10,637 bases of DNA from Halobacteriales archaeon (GTDB lineage: Archaea; Thermoplasmatota; SW-10-69-26; JACQPN01; JAIVGT01): NCBI GenBank assembly GCA_020201485.1, contig JAIVGT010000201.1, forward strand, positions 1 through 10,637. Reading direction: 5' to 3'. Below, one piece after another: positions 1-6,038 of the stretch. The notes below the pieces were generated by a model. The model worked only from the letters and a program-made list of their open reading frames with translations. It searched no databases and was not told the origin of the DNA. Positions within the stretch are counted from its first letter, which is position 1. Every line of letters begins with the position of its first letter. A program made the translations under genes and the position numbers.

Positions 1-10
1 GGGCAGCGCG

Positions 11-697
11 ATGCGCGAGGTCATGGTCCGCTTCTCCCCCACGGATTTCCTGCCGGCGCGCTTCACCTGCCACCATCCCCAGGCCCGGCTCGTCCACCAG
101 GCGCTGGCGGAGGAGAAGGGCGAGCAGCGGCAGCTCCTCGTGCTGCTGGCCGGGCCGGAGGACGCGCGGGATTTCCTGGCGCGCGTCGGCGAGGACCCGC
201 AGCTCGTGGAGCAGGAGGTCCTGAGCCGGGACGACGCCCACGTCAGCGTGCGTATCCGCCGGCGCAGCGCCGAGCCCGACCCGCTCGTCCAGCTCGCCGC
301 CGCCCTCGGGCGCGACGCTTACCCCAAGCCGGCCGTCGTGGAGCAGGGCCGCGTGCTCGGCCGGGTCGTCGTCATGCGCCGCCTGGCGGAGGAGGAGCTG
401 GCCGGGCAGCTCGAGGAGCTGGCGCAGCGGCACGGCTGGCGGGACGCGGAGCTCGTCGGCGTGCGCGACGTGGGCGTGGAGGGCGCGCTGCTCGCCCGGC
501 CGCGGAACGAGCGCATGACCGCGCGGCAGGAGGAGGTGCTGCGCATCGCGCACGCGCTCGGCTACTACCGCACGCCGCGCGGCTGCACGCTGGAGAGCAT
601 CGCCGGCACGCTCGGCATCAGCGCCAACGCCGTGCACAAGAACCTGACCGCGGCGGAGCAGCGCATCATCGCCGACCACGTGACCGCGGCGCTGTGA
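11..697 (+). CDS. HTH_10 (bacterio-opsin activator-type) transcriptional regulator
   Basis: 228-aa protein with a C-terminal HTH_10 domain at about residues 169-222. It opens with M-T-A-R-Q-E-E-V-L, continues with the typical G-Y-Y-x-T-P-R-G turn and then L-G-I-S-A-N-A-V-H-K-N-L plus a final A-E-Q-R helix, closely matching the Bat/HTH_10 pattern common in haloarchaea and Thermoplasmatota. The N-terminal 165 residues are an alpha/beta region (probably the ligand- or partner-binding half) with no motif I can name; C20, H21 and H22 form a small Cys/His patch. Likely a cytoplasmic DNA-binding regulator with unknown targets. The start is uncertain: ATG at 11 and ATG at 23 are both possible, there is no in-frame stop between the window edge and 11, and the upstream signals lie outside. 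It converges on the RHH gene at 832-1071, so the two do not share a transcript. Confidence 0.85.
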   Translation: MREVMVRFSPTDFLPARFTCHHPQARLVHQALAEEKGEQRQLLVLLAGPEDARDFLARVGEDPQLVEQEVLSRDDAHVSVRIRRRSAEPDPLVQLAAALGRDAYPKPAVVEQGRVLGRVVVMRRLAEEELAGQLEELAQRHGWRDAELVGVRDVGVEGALLARPRNERMTARQEEVLRIAHALGYYRTPRGCTLESIAGTLGISANAVHKNLTAAEQRIIADHVTAAL

Positions 698-831
698 GCG
701 GCGCGGAAGGAAGAGAACGAGGGTGCCGCGCGGCCAGCATGCAGAGCGGCCGCGTGGCGGGAATGGGAGCCCCGGCAGATGTTTGGGAGGCTGGGAGGCG
801 TCGCCGGGGCGAACGGAGGCTGGAAGCTTGG

Positions 832-1071
832 TCAGAGGCTGGTGAGGCTGCCGAGCTGGGTGACCGGCGCTTCCGCCGCGGCGCGCAGCTCCTGCTCGCC
901 TGGCCCGGTCTTCATGCCGCCGAAGTAGGCCTCGAGGGCTTCCGTGACGGTGTCGGAGATGGCCTTTCCAGTCAGGACTTTCATCGAGTGGAGCTTGATG
1001 TGGTAGTTGATCGGGATCTTGACCTTGACTTCCTTGACGCGGTCCATCGGCCTGTGTTCGTTGATCATCAC
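832..1071 (-). CDS. small ribbon-helix-helix (MetJ/Arc-like) DNA-binding protein
   Basis: 79-aa protein. Residues 13-50 have the order expected of an RHH fold: a basic beta strand (K-E-V-K-V-K-I-P), a helix (about 21-34), a G-K turn, and a second helix beginning A-I-S-D-T-V-T-E-A-L-E-A-Y-F. Such proteins dimerise and place the strand in the DNA major groove. The C-terminal 28 residues look disordered. The start is GTG at 1071, supported by a GGAGG Shine-Dalgarno at 1080-1084 (minus strand) with an 8-base spacer; ATG is the next codon. A TATA-like box lies about 80 bases upstream, and a perfect inverted repeat sits in the leader, which suggests autoregulation. An antitoxin or CopG-type role is possible in principle, but no toxin gene is adjacent. 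The targets are unknown. The fold call is by sequence pattern only. Confidence 0.75.
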   Translation of the reverse strand: MMINEHRPMDRVKEVKVKIPINYHIKLHSMKVLTGKAISDTVTEALEAYFGGMKTGPGEQELRAAAEAPVTQLGSLTSL

Positions 1072-1079
1072 GGTGTGTT

Positions 1080-1084
1080 CCTCC
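1080..1084 (-). promoter_or_regulatory. Shine-Dalgarno GGAGG of the RHH gene
   Basis: On the minus strand GGAGG lies exactly 8 bases before the GTG at 1071. This fixes GTG rather than the following ATG as the likely start. It contrasts with the sdh operon, whose first gene has no such site. Confidence 0.6.
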
Positions 1085-1101
1085 CCCTAATGTTCGGATT
1101 T

Positions 1102-1123
1102 CTTTCAACCGCCTGGTTGAAAG
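1102..1123. repeat. perfect inverted repeat, candidate operator in the RHH leader
   Basis: Arms CTTTCAACC (1102-1110) and GGTTGAAAG (1115-1123) are perfect complements around the 4-base spacer GCCT. On the minus strand the repeat lies just downstream of the predicted transcription start, between the TATA box and the SD of the RHH gene. An RHH dimer-of-dimers site of this size is plausible. In RNA it would also form a 9-bp stem with a tetraloop, so a leader hairpin is the alternative. Confidence 0.6.
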
Positions 1124-1149
1124 CTGGCGAACAGGCTTAGGTCACACCA

Positions 1150-1160
1150 CGTATATCTTA
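1150..1160 (-). promoter_or_regulatory. TATA-like box of the RHH gene
   Basis: Minus-strand TAAGATATACG is an AT-rich island in a GC-rich region, preceded by the purine-rich AAGG that could act as a BRE. A start of transcription about 25 bases downstream would fall near 1128, giving a leader of about 57 bases that contains the inverted repeat and the SD. Confidence 0.5.
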
Positions 1161-1220
1161 CCTTGCACCGCTGTTTGGACGAGCGGGACCTATCCACCTT
1201 CGGGCCCCGGCCAGACGACA

Positions 1221-1230
1221 TCTTTCAACC
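1221..1230. repeat. second copy of the operator half-site
   Basis: TCTTTCAACC here is identical over 10 bases to 1101-1110, the left side of the inverted repeat in the RHH leader. It lies upstream of the RHH TATA box and just beyond the birA stop codon. No second arm is present here. Confidence 0.4.
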
Positions 1231-1255
1231 GAGCACGTTGGCGTTCTGCCGGAAT

Positions 1256-1999
1256 TCATGTGACTTCGCGGAGTTTGACGAGGGCGGGGTCGGTGACCAC
1301 GAAGCGCCGCCCCCCCACCTCGACTTCCAATGCGCCGTCGGTCCGCACCCGTACGGCCCGACCGTGCATCGCCCCCTCAGTCGTGATATACGTCACTTGG
1401 TTGCCAAGCATTGTAGAGAACCGACTCCAAGCTGCGGCCAAGGCGGCCGCGTCGCCTTGCGACTGGGCCAAGGCGCCCCGGACGTTGTCCAGCAGGGGCT
1501 CGAGGACCTCCCCCTCCCCCACGGGCCGGCCCAAGGCCTCGGACAGGCTGATGCCCCCGATCCCGGCAAGCTCCGGCTGTTCGGCCCGGTTCAGTCCGAT
1601 GCCGAGGATGGCCCAGGTGGTAGCATCGCCGCCCACGTGCGTCTCGCACAGCACGCCAGCGAGCTTCCGGGGGCCGAGCATCACGTCGTTGGGCCAGCGG
1701 AGGGCCGGCGCGAGCCCGAGCTGCGCCACCGTCTCCGCGACCGCCCAGCCGGCGGCCAGGGCGAGCCGGCCGCTCTCCCGGGGGGGGATGTCCGGCCGGG
1801 TGAGGACGCTGAGGTAGAGGCCGCCTGGCGGCGAGGACCACACCCGTCCCCTCCGTCCACGCCCGGCACGCTGCGCCTCGGCGAGGACGACGAGTCCCTC
1901 CGGTTCGCCGGCGAGGGCGCGGCGACGGGCTTCGTCGTTCGTGCTGTCGAGGAGCGCGTGGCGCTCGATGCGCCAGTCCACGTCCGCGGAACGCGTCAC
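1256..1999 (-). CDS. birA: biotin--[acetyl-CoA-carboxylase] ligase, catalytic form without HTH
   Basis: Attaches biotin, through biotinyl-5'-AMP, to the lysine of biotin carboxyl carrier domains. From the GTG at 1999 the protein has 247 residues. Visible motifs in order: S-T-N-D (19-22), the nucleotide/biotin loop G-R-G-R-R-G-R (46-52), R-W-P-N-D-V (101-106), R-K-L-A-G-V with the key lysine at 112, G-I-G-L-N (133-137), and an SH3-like C-terminal domain from about 197. The E. coli N-terminal winged helix is missing, so it cannot repress biotin genes the way E. coli BirA does. The frame stays open to a GTG at 2209, but the extra 70 residues are low-complexity and unlike the family, and no ATG lies between, so 1999 is preferred even though it has no visible SD. 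Its biotin-enzyme substrate is not in this window. Confidence 0.9.
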   Translation of the reverse strand: MTRSADVDWRIERHALLDSTNDEARRRALAGEPEGLVVLAEAQRAGRGRRGRVWSSPPGGLYLSVLTRPDIPPRESGRLALAAGWAVAETVAQLGLAPALRWPNDVMLGPRKLAGVLCETHVGGDATTWAILGIGLNRAEQPELAGIGGISLSEALGRPVGEGEVLEPLLDNVRGALAQSQGDAAALAAAWSRFSTMLGNQVTYITTEGAMHGRAVRVRTDGALEVEVGGRRFVVTDPALVKLREVT

Positions 2000-2209
2000 G
2001 GGCTCAAGAACGTAGGAGACGGAAGGGCGGAGGTCCCAGCGCGCCCGGGCTCTGCTGCTTGCTGAAGAACGGGTCCTTCCGGGCCGGGCCGAGCTGTTTC
2101 GTTCCCCCGAGGGCAGGCCGTTTGCTGGCAGCGCATCGAGGGGCTTGGTCAGGGGCTGTGCAAGGCGCGGATGCCCAAAAGTGCACAAGGCCAGGGCCGG
2201 TGGCGACAC

Positions 2210-2219
2210 GGTTAAGGCC
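2210..2219 (+). promoter_or_regulatory. TATA-like box upstream of cassette 1
   Basis: GGTTAAGGCC resembles the CTTAAG box ahead of the sdh operon and is the only AT-rich patch in the gap 2000-2279. Transcription would start near 2240, giving a leader of about 40 bases to the ATG at 2280. The motif is nearly symmetric, so it could also serve the minus strand, but that would leave birA with a leader of about 190 bases. It sits in the loop between 2199-2208 and 2223-2232, which can pair over 10 positions if G-U pairs are allowed. Confidence 0.35.
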
Positions 2220-2226
2220 GGTTGTT

Positions 2227-2240
2227 GTCACCGAGGTGAC
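2227..2240. repeat. inverted repeat at the predicted start of transcription of cassette 1
   Basis: GTCACC and GGTGAC are perfect 6-base arms around GA. The centre lies a few bases upstream of the transcription start predicted from the TATA-like box at 2210-2219, a usual place for an archaeal repressor site. The function is inferred from position only. Confidence 0.4.
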
Positions 2241-2249
2241 GAGGCACCT

Positions 2250-2267
2250 TCCGGGCAAGTTCCCGGA
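2250..2267. repeat. short inverted repeat in the leader of cassette 1
   Basis: TCCGGG (2250-2255) and CCCGGA (2262-2267) pair perfectly around a 6-base loop CAAGTT, 13 bases before the ATG at 2280. It could be a leader hairpin or an operator, but in DNA this GC-rich a 6-base arm is weak evidence. Confidence 0.25.
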
Positions 2268-2279
2268 CAGGCGAAAGAT

Positions 2280-2435
2280 ATGTTCGGGAACCGGACCCGC
2301 ATCGGCGCCCTGCTCGCGCTCGCCGTCCTGCTGCTCGTCGCCCCGCTCGCCGTCGCGGACGCGCCGGGTGTGCGCGACTCGCCCACCAGCTTCGTGGTGA
2401 ACCTCGTCGACTACCTCGTCCACCTGGTGCTCTGA
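2280..2435 (+). CDS. 51-aa exported small protein, cassette 1
   Basis: I recognise no family. The protein has a basic N-terminus (N-R-T-R), a strongly hydrophobic stretch at 9-24 and a likely signal-peptidase site after A-V-A (residue 26), leaving a mature peptide of about 25 residues. That peptide ends in an amphipathic run, S-P-T-S-F-V-V-N-L-V-D-Y-L (34-46), followed by V-H-L-V-L. The stop is three bases before the ATG of the membrane-bound regulator at 2439, so the two are almost certainly co-transcribed. Its position matches the 93-aa exported protein of cassette 2, and the S-P-x3-[VA]-V-[DN] run recurs there. A signal peptide, a ligand or a helper of the regulator are all possible. An uncleaved single membrane helix is the main structural alternative. 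Confidence 0.6.
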   Translation: MFGNRTRIGALLALAVLLLVAPLAVADAPGVRDSPTSFVVNLVDYLVHLVL

Positions 2436-2438
2436 AGG

Positions 2439-3986
2439 ATGCGCGCCGCTGTCCTCGTCCTCGTGTCGCTCGCGCTCGCGCCCGCCGCGCTCGCGCTCCC
2501 GGTCGACGTGCATTCCGAGTCGGACGGGCCGCCCCAGATCGGCTGGGACGACAACGGCTCGCTCCTGCCCGGCGACGACGTCGTCACCACCGCGCAGGGC
2601 GTGCGCACCGTGGACGTGGATTTCCGCGCGCCGTACCTCGAGGACCTCGCGCCCGCCCTCGCCGTCGAGGCCGACCTGCGCGACCTGCGCGTGGACGAGC
2701 CCGCCCTGCAGCTCGTGCGCGCCGCGGACGGACAGCTCGACGCCATCCCGCTGCCGGCGGGGTTCACCGTCACCCACGACCAGCTCATCCTCGACATCGA
2801 CGTCACGAACCCCGCCAACGACCACGGCGGCGACTTCCATGACGCGATGGACCTGCCGAACCCCGAAACCTGGGGCCCGCCGGTCACCGTGACCGACGAT
2901 GGCGCCGCCGTCGAGCCCACCCTCACCAGCAACAGCGACCGGTTCACCGAGCGCGTGGACGAGAGCATGACGCAGATGTGCAAGGGCTTCGGCGCGGACC
3001 TGCGCTACGCCGTCGCGCAGGTCGACCCCGTCACCGCCCGGGGCGGCATGCGCTGCCCGGAGCAGACCATCGCGCCCTGGGTCGAGCCCCTCCTCCCGAC
3101 GTGGATGGGCCGCTACGAGCTCCAAGACGTGCGCATCGCGCTCGACGGCGCCGTCGGCTTCGCGGCGGACAGCCTGGCCGCGCCCGGCCACGGCGTGCCG
3201 CCCGCGTGGCCGGGCGTCGGCGGGCGCGCCCTGCCCGCGGGGCTGGCCGACCTGGGCGCGCCGGAGGCGCTCGCCTCCGCCGCGCTCGGCTGGGACGGCA
3301 GCCCGGCGAGCCCGGGCGTGCCCGGGGCCGGCTTCGCGCCCACCGGCTCCGACGCCAGCTTCCTGCCCGTGCAGGGGCCGGAGCTGCTCGCCGCTGCGCT
3401 GGCCGGGCTCGGCCTCGCCCTGCTCGCCATCCCGCTCTACCGCCGCCTCGTGCAGCGCGACGTGTCGGAGCACCCGGTGCGGGCGCGCCTCGTCGAGGTC
3501 GTCAGCGCCACCCCGGGCATCCACGAGATGCAGGCGGCGAAGCAGCTCGGTATCAGCCACACCCTGGCCCAGTACCACGTGCGCATGCTCGTGGAGTTCG
3601 GCGCGCTCGAGGTGAAGCGCTTCGGCGGACGCAAGTGCCTGTTCGTCCCCGGTCGCGTCGGCCGCGCCGAGAAGAGCATCCTGCTCGCGGAGCGCGCCGG
3701 CAAGGGCGGCCAGCTCCTCGACCTCGTCACCGAGCAGCCCGGCATCGGGCAGCGCGACATCGCCCGCCAGCTCGGCATCCGGGAGAGCAGCGTGAAGTGG
3801 CATCTCGACCGCCTCGCGGAGCAGGGCCTCGTCGTCATCGCGAAGGACGCCGCCGGCAAGCGCGTCCGGCTGAGCGACGAGACCGCGCGCCTCCGCGTGC
3901 CCGTGCCCCTCACCCTCGTGCCCGCCCAGGCGGCGCCCGCAGGGCCCGTCGAGCCGCTCGTGGCGGCGCAGCCGGCCGAAGCCTGA
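2439..3986 (+). CDS. membrane-anchored one-component regulator with two winged-helix domains, cassette 1
   Basis: 515 residues. Signal peptide 1-19 (A-L-A); extracytoplasmic domain about 20-310, acidic, with no recognised fold and only two cysteines, C181 and C206, which could form a disulphide; transmembrane helix about 314-334, ending in R-R. Two tandem winged-helix domains follow in the cytoplasm: wHTH1 about 344-404 (P-G-I-H-E, Q-Y-H-V-R-M-L recognition helix, wing R-F-G-G-R-K-C-L-F) and wHTH2 about 422-480 (P-G-I-G-Q-R-D-I-A-R-Q-L, S-S-V-K-W-H-L-D-R-L). A Pro/Ala-rich tail ends the protein. The layout suggests a regulator that senses something outside the cell and binds DNA from the membrane without a kinase step; tandem wHTH proteins of this kind are frequent in Thermoplasmatota. 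It starts three bases after the small exported gene. The ligand and target genes are unknown. Confidence 0.8.
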   Translation: MRAAVLVLVSLALAPAALALPVDVHSESDGPPQIGWDDNGSLLPGDDVVTTAQGVRTVDVDFRAPYLEDLAPALAVEADLRDLRVDEPALQLVRAADGQLDAIPLPAGFTVTHDQLILDIDVTNPANDHGGDFHDAMDLPNPETWGPPVTVTDDGAAVEPTLTSNSDRFTERVDESMTQMCKGFGADLRYAVAQVDPVTARGGMRCPEQTIAPWVEPLLPTWMGRYELQDVRIALDGAVGFAADSLAAPGHGVPPAWPGVGGRALPAGLADLGAPEALASAALGWDGSPASPGVPGAGFAPTGSDASFLPVQGPELLAAALAGLGLALLAIPLYRRLVQRDVSEHPVRARLVEVVSATPGIHEMQAAKQLGISHTLAQYHVRMLVEFGALEVKRFGGRKCLFVPGRVGRAEKSILLAERAGKGGQLLDLVTEQPGIGQRDIARQLGIRESSVKWHLDRLAEQGLVVIAKDAAGKRVRLSDETARLRVPVPLTLVPAQAAPAGPVEPLVAAQPAEA

Positions 3987-4029
3987 GGCGGATGCGACGC
4001 CGCTTTGCCGAATGCCCGGCGGCACGGTG

Positions 4030-4055
4030 ATGCCGGCAGCCCGGTTTCCCGGCAT
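4030..4055. repeat. small hairpin after cassette 1
   Basis: ATGCCGG (4030-4036) and CCGGCAT (4049-4055) form a 7-bp stem with a 12-base loop, 44 bases after the stop at 3986. There is no T-run behind it, so it does not look like a normal archaeal terminator. It may still mark the end of the cassette 1 transcript. Confidence 0.25.
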
Positions 4056-4086
4056 GCTTCCGGCGCTTGGCCCCTTCGCCAACAAT

Positions 4087-4096
4087 CGTTAATATC
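4087..4096 (+). promoter_or_regulatory. TATA-like box of cassette 2
   Basis: CGTTAATATC is the most AT-rich run in the 178-base gap between the cassettes. Transcription would start near 4118, giving a leader of about 45 bases to the ATG at 4165. A promoter here means cassette 2 need not depend on read-through from cassette 1. Confidence 0.5.
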
Positions 4097-4112
4097 GACC
4101 GCAGCCTGGGAA

Positions 4113-4122
4113 TCCCCGGGGA
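4113..4122. repeat. 10-bp palindrome at the predicted start of transcription of cassette 2
   Basis: TCCCCGGGGA is a perfect palindrome centred at the position expected for transcription start from the TATA-like box at 4087-4096. It matches in position, not in sequence, the inverted repeat at 2227-2240 ahead of cassette 1. In DNA this rich in G and C the chance of such a run is not small. Confidence 0.3.
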
Positions 4123-4164
4123 GTCCGCCCGCCGCGGGGGAGCGGTGGGCCCGGGGGTAGCACC

Positions 4165-4446
4165 ATGGGGCATCACGTCCGGCTCGCGTTCGCTTGCGTC
4201 TGGGTCGCATCGCTCGTCCTGGCCCCGGGGGCCCTGGCCGGCGGCCCGCAGGATCCGGTGCAGCACATCGTCGACTCGGCCTGCGCGATGACCGATGGCA
4301 TCGCCTGCGTGGCCCCGGCCGCGCTCAGCCTCTGGCCGAGCCCGGTGCAGCACGCGGTCGACGCCGCGTACGCCATCATCCGCTCCTTCGCGACGATGCC
4401 GCAGGGCCCGACCCTCGGCCAGCCGATGGCGATGGAGGCCCGGTGA
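4165..4446 (+). CDS. 93-aa exported small protein with an internal repeat, cassette 2
   Basis: No recognised family. A signal peptide spans about 1-25 (hydrophobic 7-22, likely cut after G-A-L-A). The mature part of about 68 residues holds two copies of one motif: D-P-V-Q-H-I-V-D-S-A-C-A-M (30-42) and S-P-V-Q-H-A-V-D-A-A-Y-A-I (59-71). C40 and C48 are the only cysteines in the mature part and could pair. The same outline, S-P-x3-V-V-N, occurs once in the 51-aa protein of cassette 1. The ATG at 4165 has only a weak G-rich run before it. The TGA overlaps the GTG of the following regulator in a GTGA, so translation is probably coupled. It may be a ligand, an accessory subunit of the sensor domain, or a secreted peptide; the sequence does not decide. 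Confidence 0.65.
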   Translation: MGHHVRLAFACVWVASLVLAPGALAGGPQDPVQHIVDSACAMTDGIACVAPAALSLWPSPVQHAVDAAYAIIRSFATMPQGPTLGQPMAMEAR

Positions 4447-5963
4447 CCGTGCGCGCCGCGCTCATCGCGCTCATCGTGCTCCTCGCCTGCGCGCCGCTCG
4501 CGGCCGCCCAGGGCGTGCACACGCCCATCGGGGACGTGGTCGCCACGGTCGAGCGCGGCGATGCCCCCGTCGGCGCGGACGTGGAGCGCGGCGACGGCGT
4601 GGGCGACAGCTCCGTCACGCTCCGACAATCGGTGCGCGAGGCGGGCATCGCCTGGCGCGGTGCGCCCGGCCCGGTGCGGCTCGACGCCGAGGTCGGCCTG
4701 CGCGGCCTCGTCGTGCGCTCCCCCATCCTGCCGATGCTCGGCGCGCTGCTCGCGCACGAAGGCGACCTGCTGCCCGCGGGCGCGCCCTGGCCCTACCTCG
4801 GCCCGGACGGCATCGACCTCACGTACGACGTCGACGGCCACGCGCGGCACGCGGGCGACGGCGGCTGGCCGGCGTTCATCTGGCCCGACACGTGGTACGG
4901 CATCGGCGCCGGCGCCGGCTACGACGGCGCGCGCCTGCCGATGCTCGTGGACCGGAGCAGCGACTGGGGGGTGCAGGCCTTGCTGGGCGACGCGGCCTAC
5001 GTCTGCCGCGCGACGGGCGAGCAGTTCGCGCTCGGCCTGGGCGATGCGTGCCAGGACCGCTCCGCGCTCGCCTTGCGCACGCTGCCCGCGCTGAGCGTCG
5101 TGAGCGAGCTTCCTGGCGTCGCGGCGCACGTCCTCGGTGCCCAGGCCCCGGCCAGCCCGCCGCTCGGCTTGGGCGAGGCCATGCCTGCGGCCCGTGCGTT
5201 GCCCGACGTCAGCGCCACCCCGCCCGGCTTCCGCGCGCCGGGCGTGCCCCGCGCTCCGGGCTTCGCCGCCGACGCGCCGGTCGTCCCTCCGAGCGCGGCG
5301 GCGGCTCCGGCGTCCGACGCGCCCCTCTCCACGCAGTCGAGCGCCGGCGTGGCCTGGAGCCTGCCCCCGCTGCAGGACGCAGCGCCCGCCGTCCTCGGCG
5401 TCGTCGCCCTCCTCGCGCCCATCTGGGCCCTGTACCGCCGCCTGACCACGCCCGACGCCCTCATCCACCCGCTGCGCGAGGACATGCTGAGCCGCATCCG
5501 CGCCCACCCCGGCATCCATGAGTCGCAGCTCGCGCGCGAGATGGGCCTGCGGCACACGCACGTGCAGTACCACCTGCGCGTCCTGCGCCAGAGCCGCATC
5601 GTCGAGGAGCGCCGCTTCGGCGGGCTGAAGTGCCTGTTCGAGGTGGGCAAGCTGAGCGAGGCGGAGAAGGGCCACGCCATGAACCTACGCGGCCGCGGCC
5701 CGGAGGTCCTGCAGGGCATCGTCGTCGAGCCCGGCATCACGCAGCGCGACCTCGCCCGGAAGCTGGGCATGAGCGAGAGCAGCGTGAAGTGGCACCTCGA
5801 CCGCCTGACGCAGGCCGGCATGGTGCGCACCGACCGGGCGCGCGGCAGCAAGCGCGCCTGGCCCGAGCCTATGGCCGCGGCCAAGCCCGCGGTCCCGGCC
5901 GTGCCCGTCGTCGCGGCGCTGCCCGTCCTCGCGTTGTCCTTCCCGCTGCCTCCGGCCGAGTAA
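4443..5963 (+). CDS. membrane-anchored one-component regulator with two winged-helix domains, cassette 2
   Basis: 506 residues from the GTG at 4443, chosen because it overlaps the preceding stop as GTGA and begins a good signal peptide (hydrophobic 5-22, A-A-A cut). GTG at 4449 is an alternative with better spacing from the GGAGG at 4434-4438. Extracytoplasmic domain about 23-230 with only two cysteines, C188 and C203; a Pro/Ala-rich linker about 232-300; transmembrane helix about 313-331 followed by R-R. wHTH1 is about 342-402 (P-G-I-H-E, Q-Y-H-L-R-V-L, wing R-F-G-G-L-K-C-L-F) and wHTH2 about 420-475 (P-G-I-T-Q-R-D-L-A-R-K-L, S-S-V-K-W-H-L-D-R-L). The cytoplasmic half is a clear paralogue of the cassette 1 regulator, while the outer domain is not visibly related. 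It ends 75 bases before the sdh operon, so the operon is a possible target. Confidence 0.8.
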   Translation: MTVRAALIALIVLLACAPLAAAQGVHTPIGDVVATVERGDAPVGADVERGDGVGDSSVTLRQSVREAGIAWRGAPGPVRLDAEVGLRGLVVRSPILPMLGALLAHEGDLLPAGAPWPYLGPDGIDLTYDVDGHARHAGDGGWPAFIWPDTWYGIGAGAGYDGARLPMLVDRSSDWGVQALLGDAAYVCRATGEQFALGLGDACQDRSALALRTLPALSVVSELPGVAAHVLGAQAPASPPLGLGEAMPAARALPDVSATPPGFRAPGVPRAPGFAADAPVVPPSAAAAPASDAPLSTQSSAGVAWSLPPLQDAAPAVLGVVALLAPIWALYRRLTTPDALIHPLREDMLSRIRAHPGIHESQLAREMGLRHTHVQYHLRVLRQSRIVEERRFGGLKCLFEVGKLSEAEKGHAMNLRGRGPEVLQGIVVEPGITQRDLARKLGMSESSVKWHLDRLTQAGMVRTDRARGSKRAWPEPMAAAKPAVPAVPVVAALPVLALSFPLPPAE

Positions 5964-6000
5964 GAGCGGCCCCGTACGGTTCGCGGCGCAAGGGCGCGAC

Positions 6001-6010
6001 AGCCTTAAGC
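6001..6010 (+). promoter_or_regulatory. TATA-like box of the sdh operon, near-leaderless
   Basis: AGCCTTAAGC contains CTTAAG at 6004-6009, about 30 bases before the ATG at 6039. Transcription would start near 6032, leaving a leader of under ten bases, consistent with the absence of any Shine-Dalgarno before sdhC. The lone AT patch in a GC-rich 75-base gap supports the call. Confidence 0.5.
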
Positions 6011-6038
6011 CGGCGCGGCCAATCGCCCCCTGGTTCCC

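Noticed and set aside
698..831. Possible small gene or RNA in the convergent gap
   Set aside because: It is a 134-base gap between converging genes; I saw no start with a ribosome site, no strong hairpin and no clear T-rich terminator.
694..1140. 148-codon plus-strand frame opposite the RHH gene
   Set aside because: The minus strand has a good SD, a TATA box and an RHH-like sequence; the plus frame has none of these.
1163..2065. 300-codon plus-strand open frame opposite birA
   Set aside because: The biotin ligase motifs lie on the minus strand; this product is compositionally biased and has no motif.
2000..2209. Promoter for birA in the divergent gap
   Set aside because: No AT-rich box at a suitable distance upstream of the GTG at 1999 could be found on the minus strand, so none is annotated.
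4030..4055. Rho-independent-type terminator
   Set aside because: The stem is only 7 bp and no T-run follows, so it is listed only as a repeat.
2004..4085. 693-codon open frame on the minus strand opposite cassette 1
   Set aside because: Very GC-rich DNA leaves long antisense frames open. The translation is rich in Arg, Gly, Glu and His with no domain, whereas the plus strand encodes a clear signal peptide, membrane helix and winged helices.
4194..4442. Upstream extension of the cassette 2 regulator frame
   Set aside because: The stretch overlaps the 93-aa exported protein in another frame and is Arg/Gly/Pro-rich; the signal peptide starts just after the GTG at 4443.
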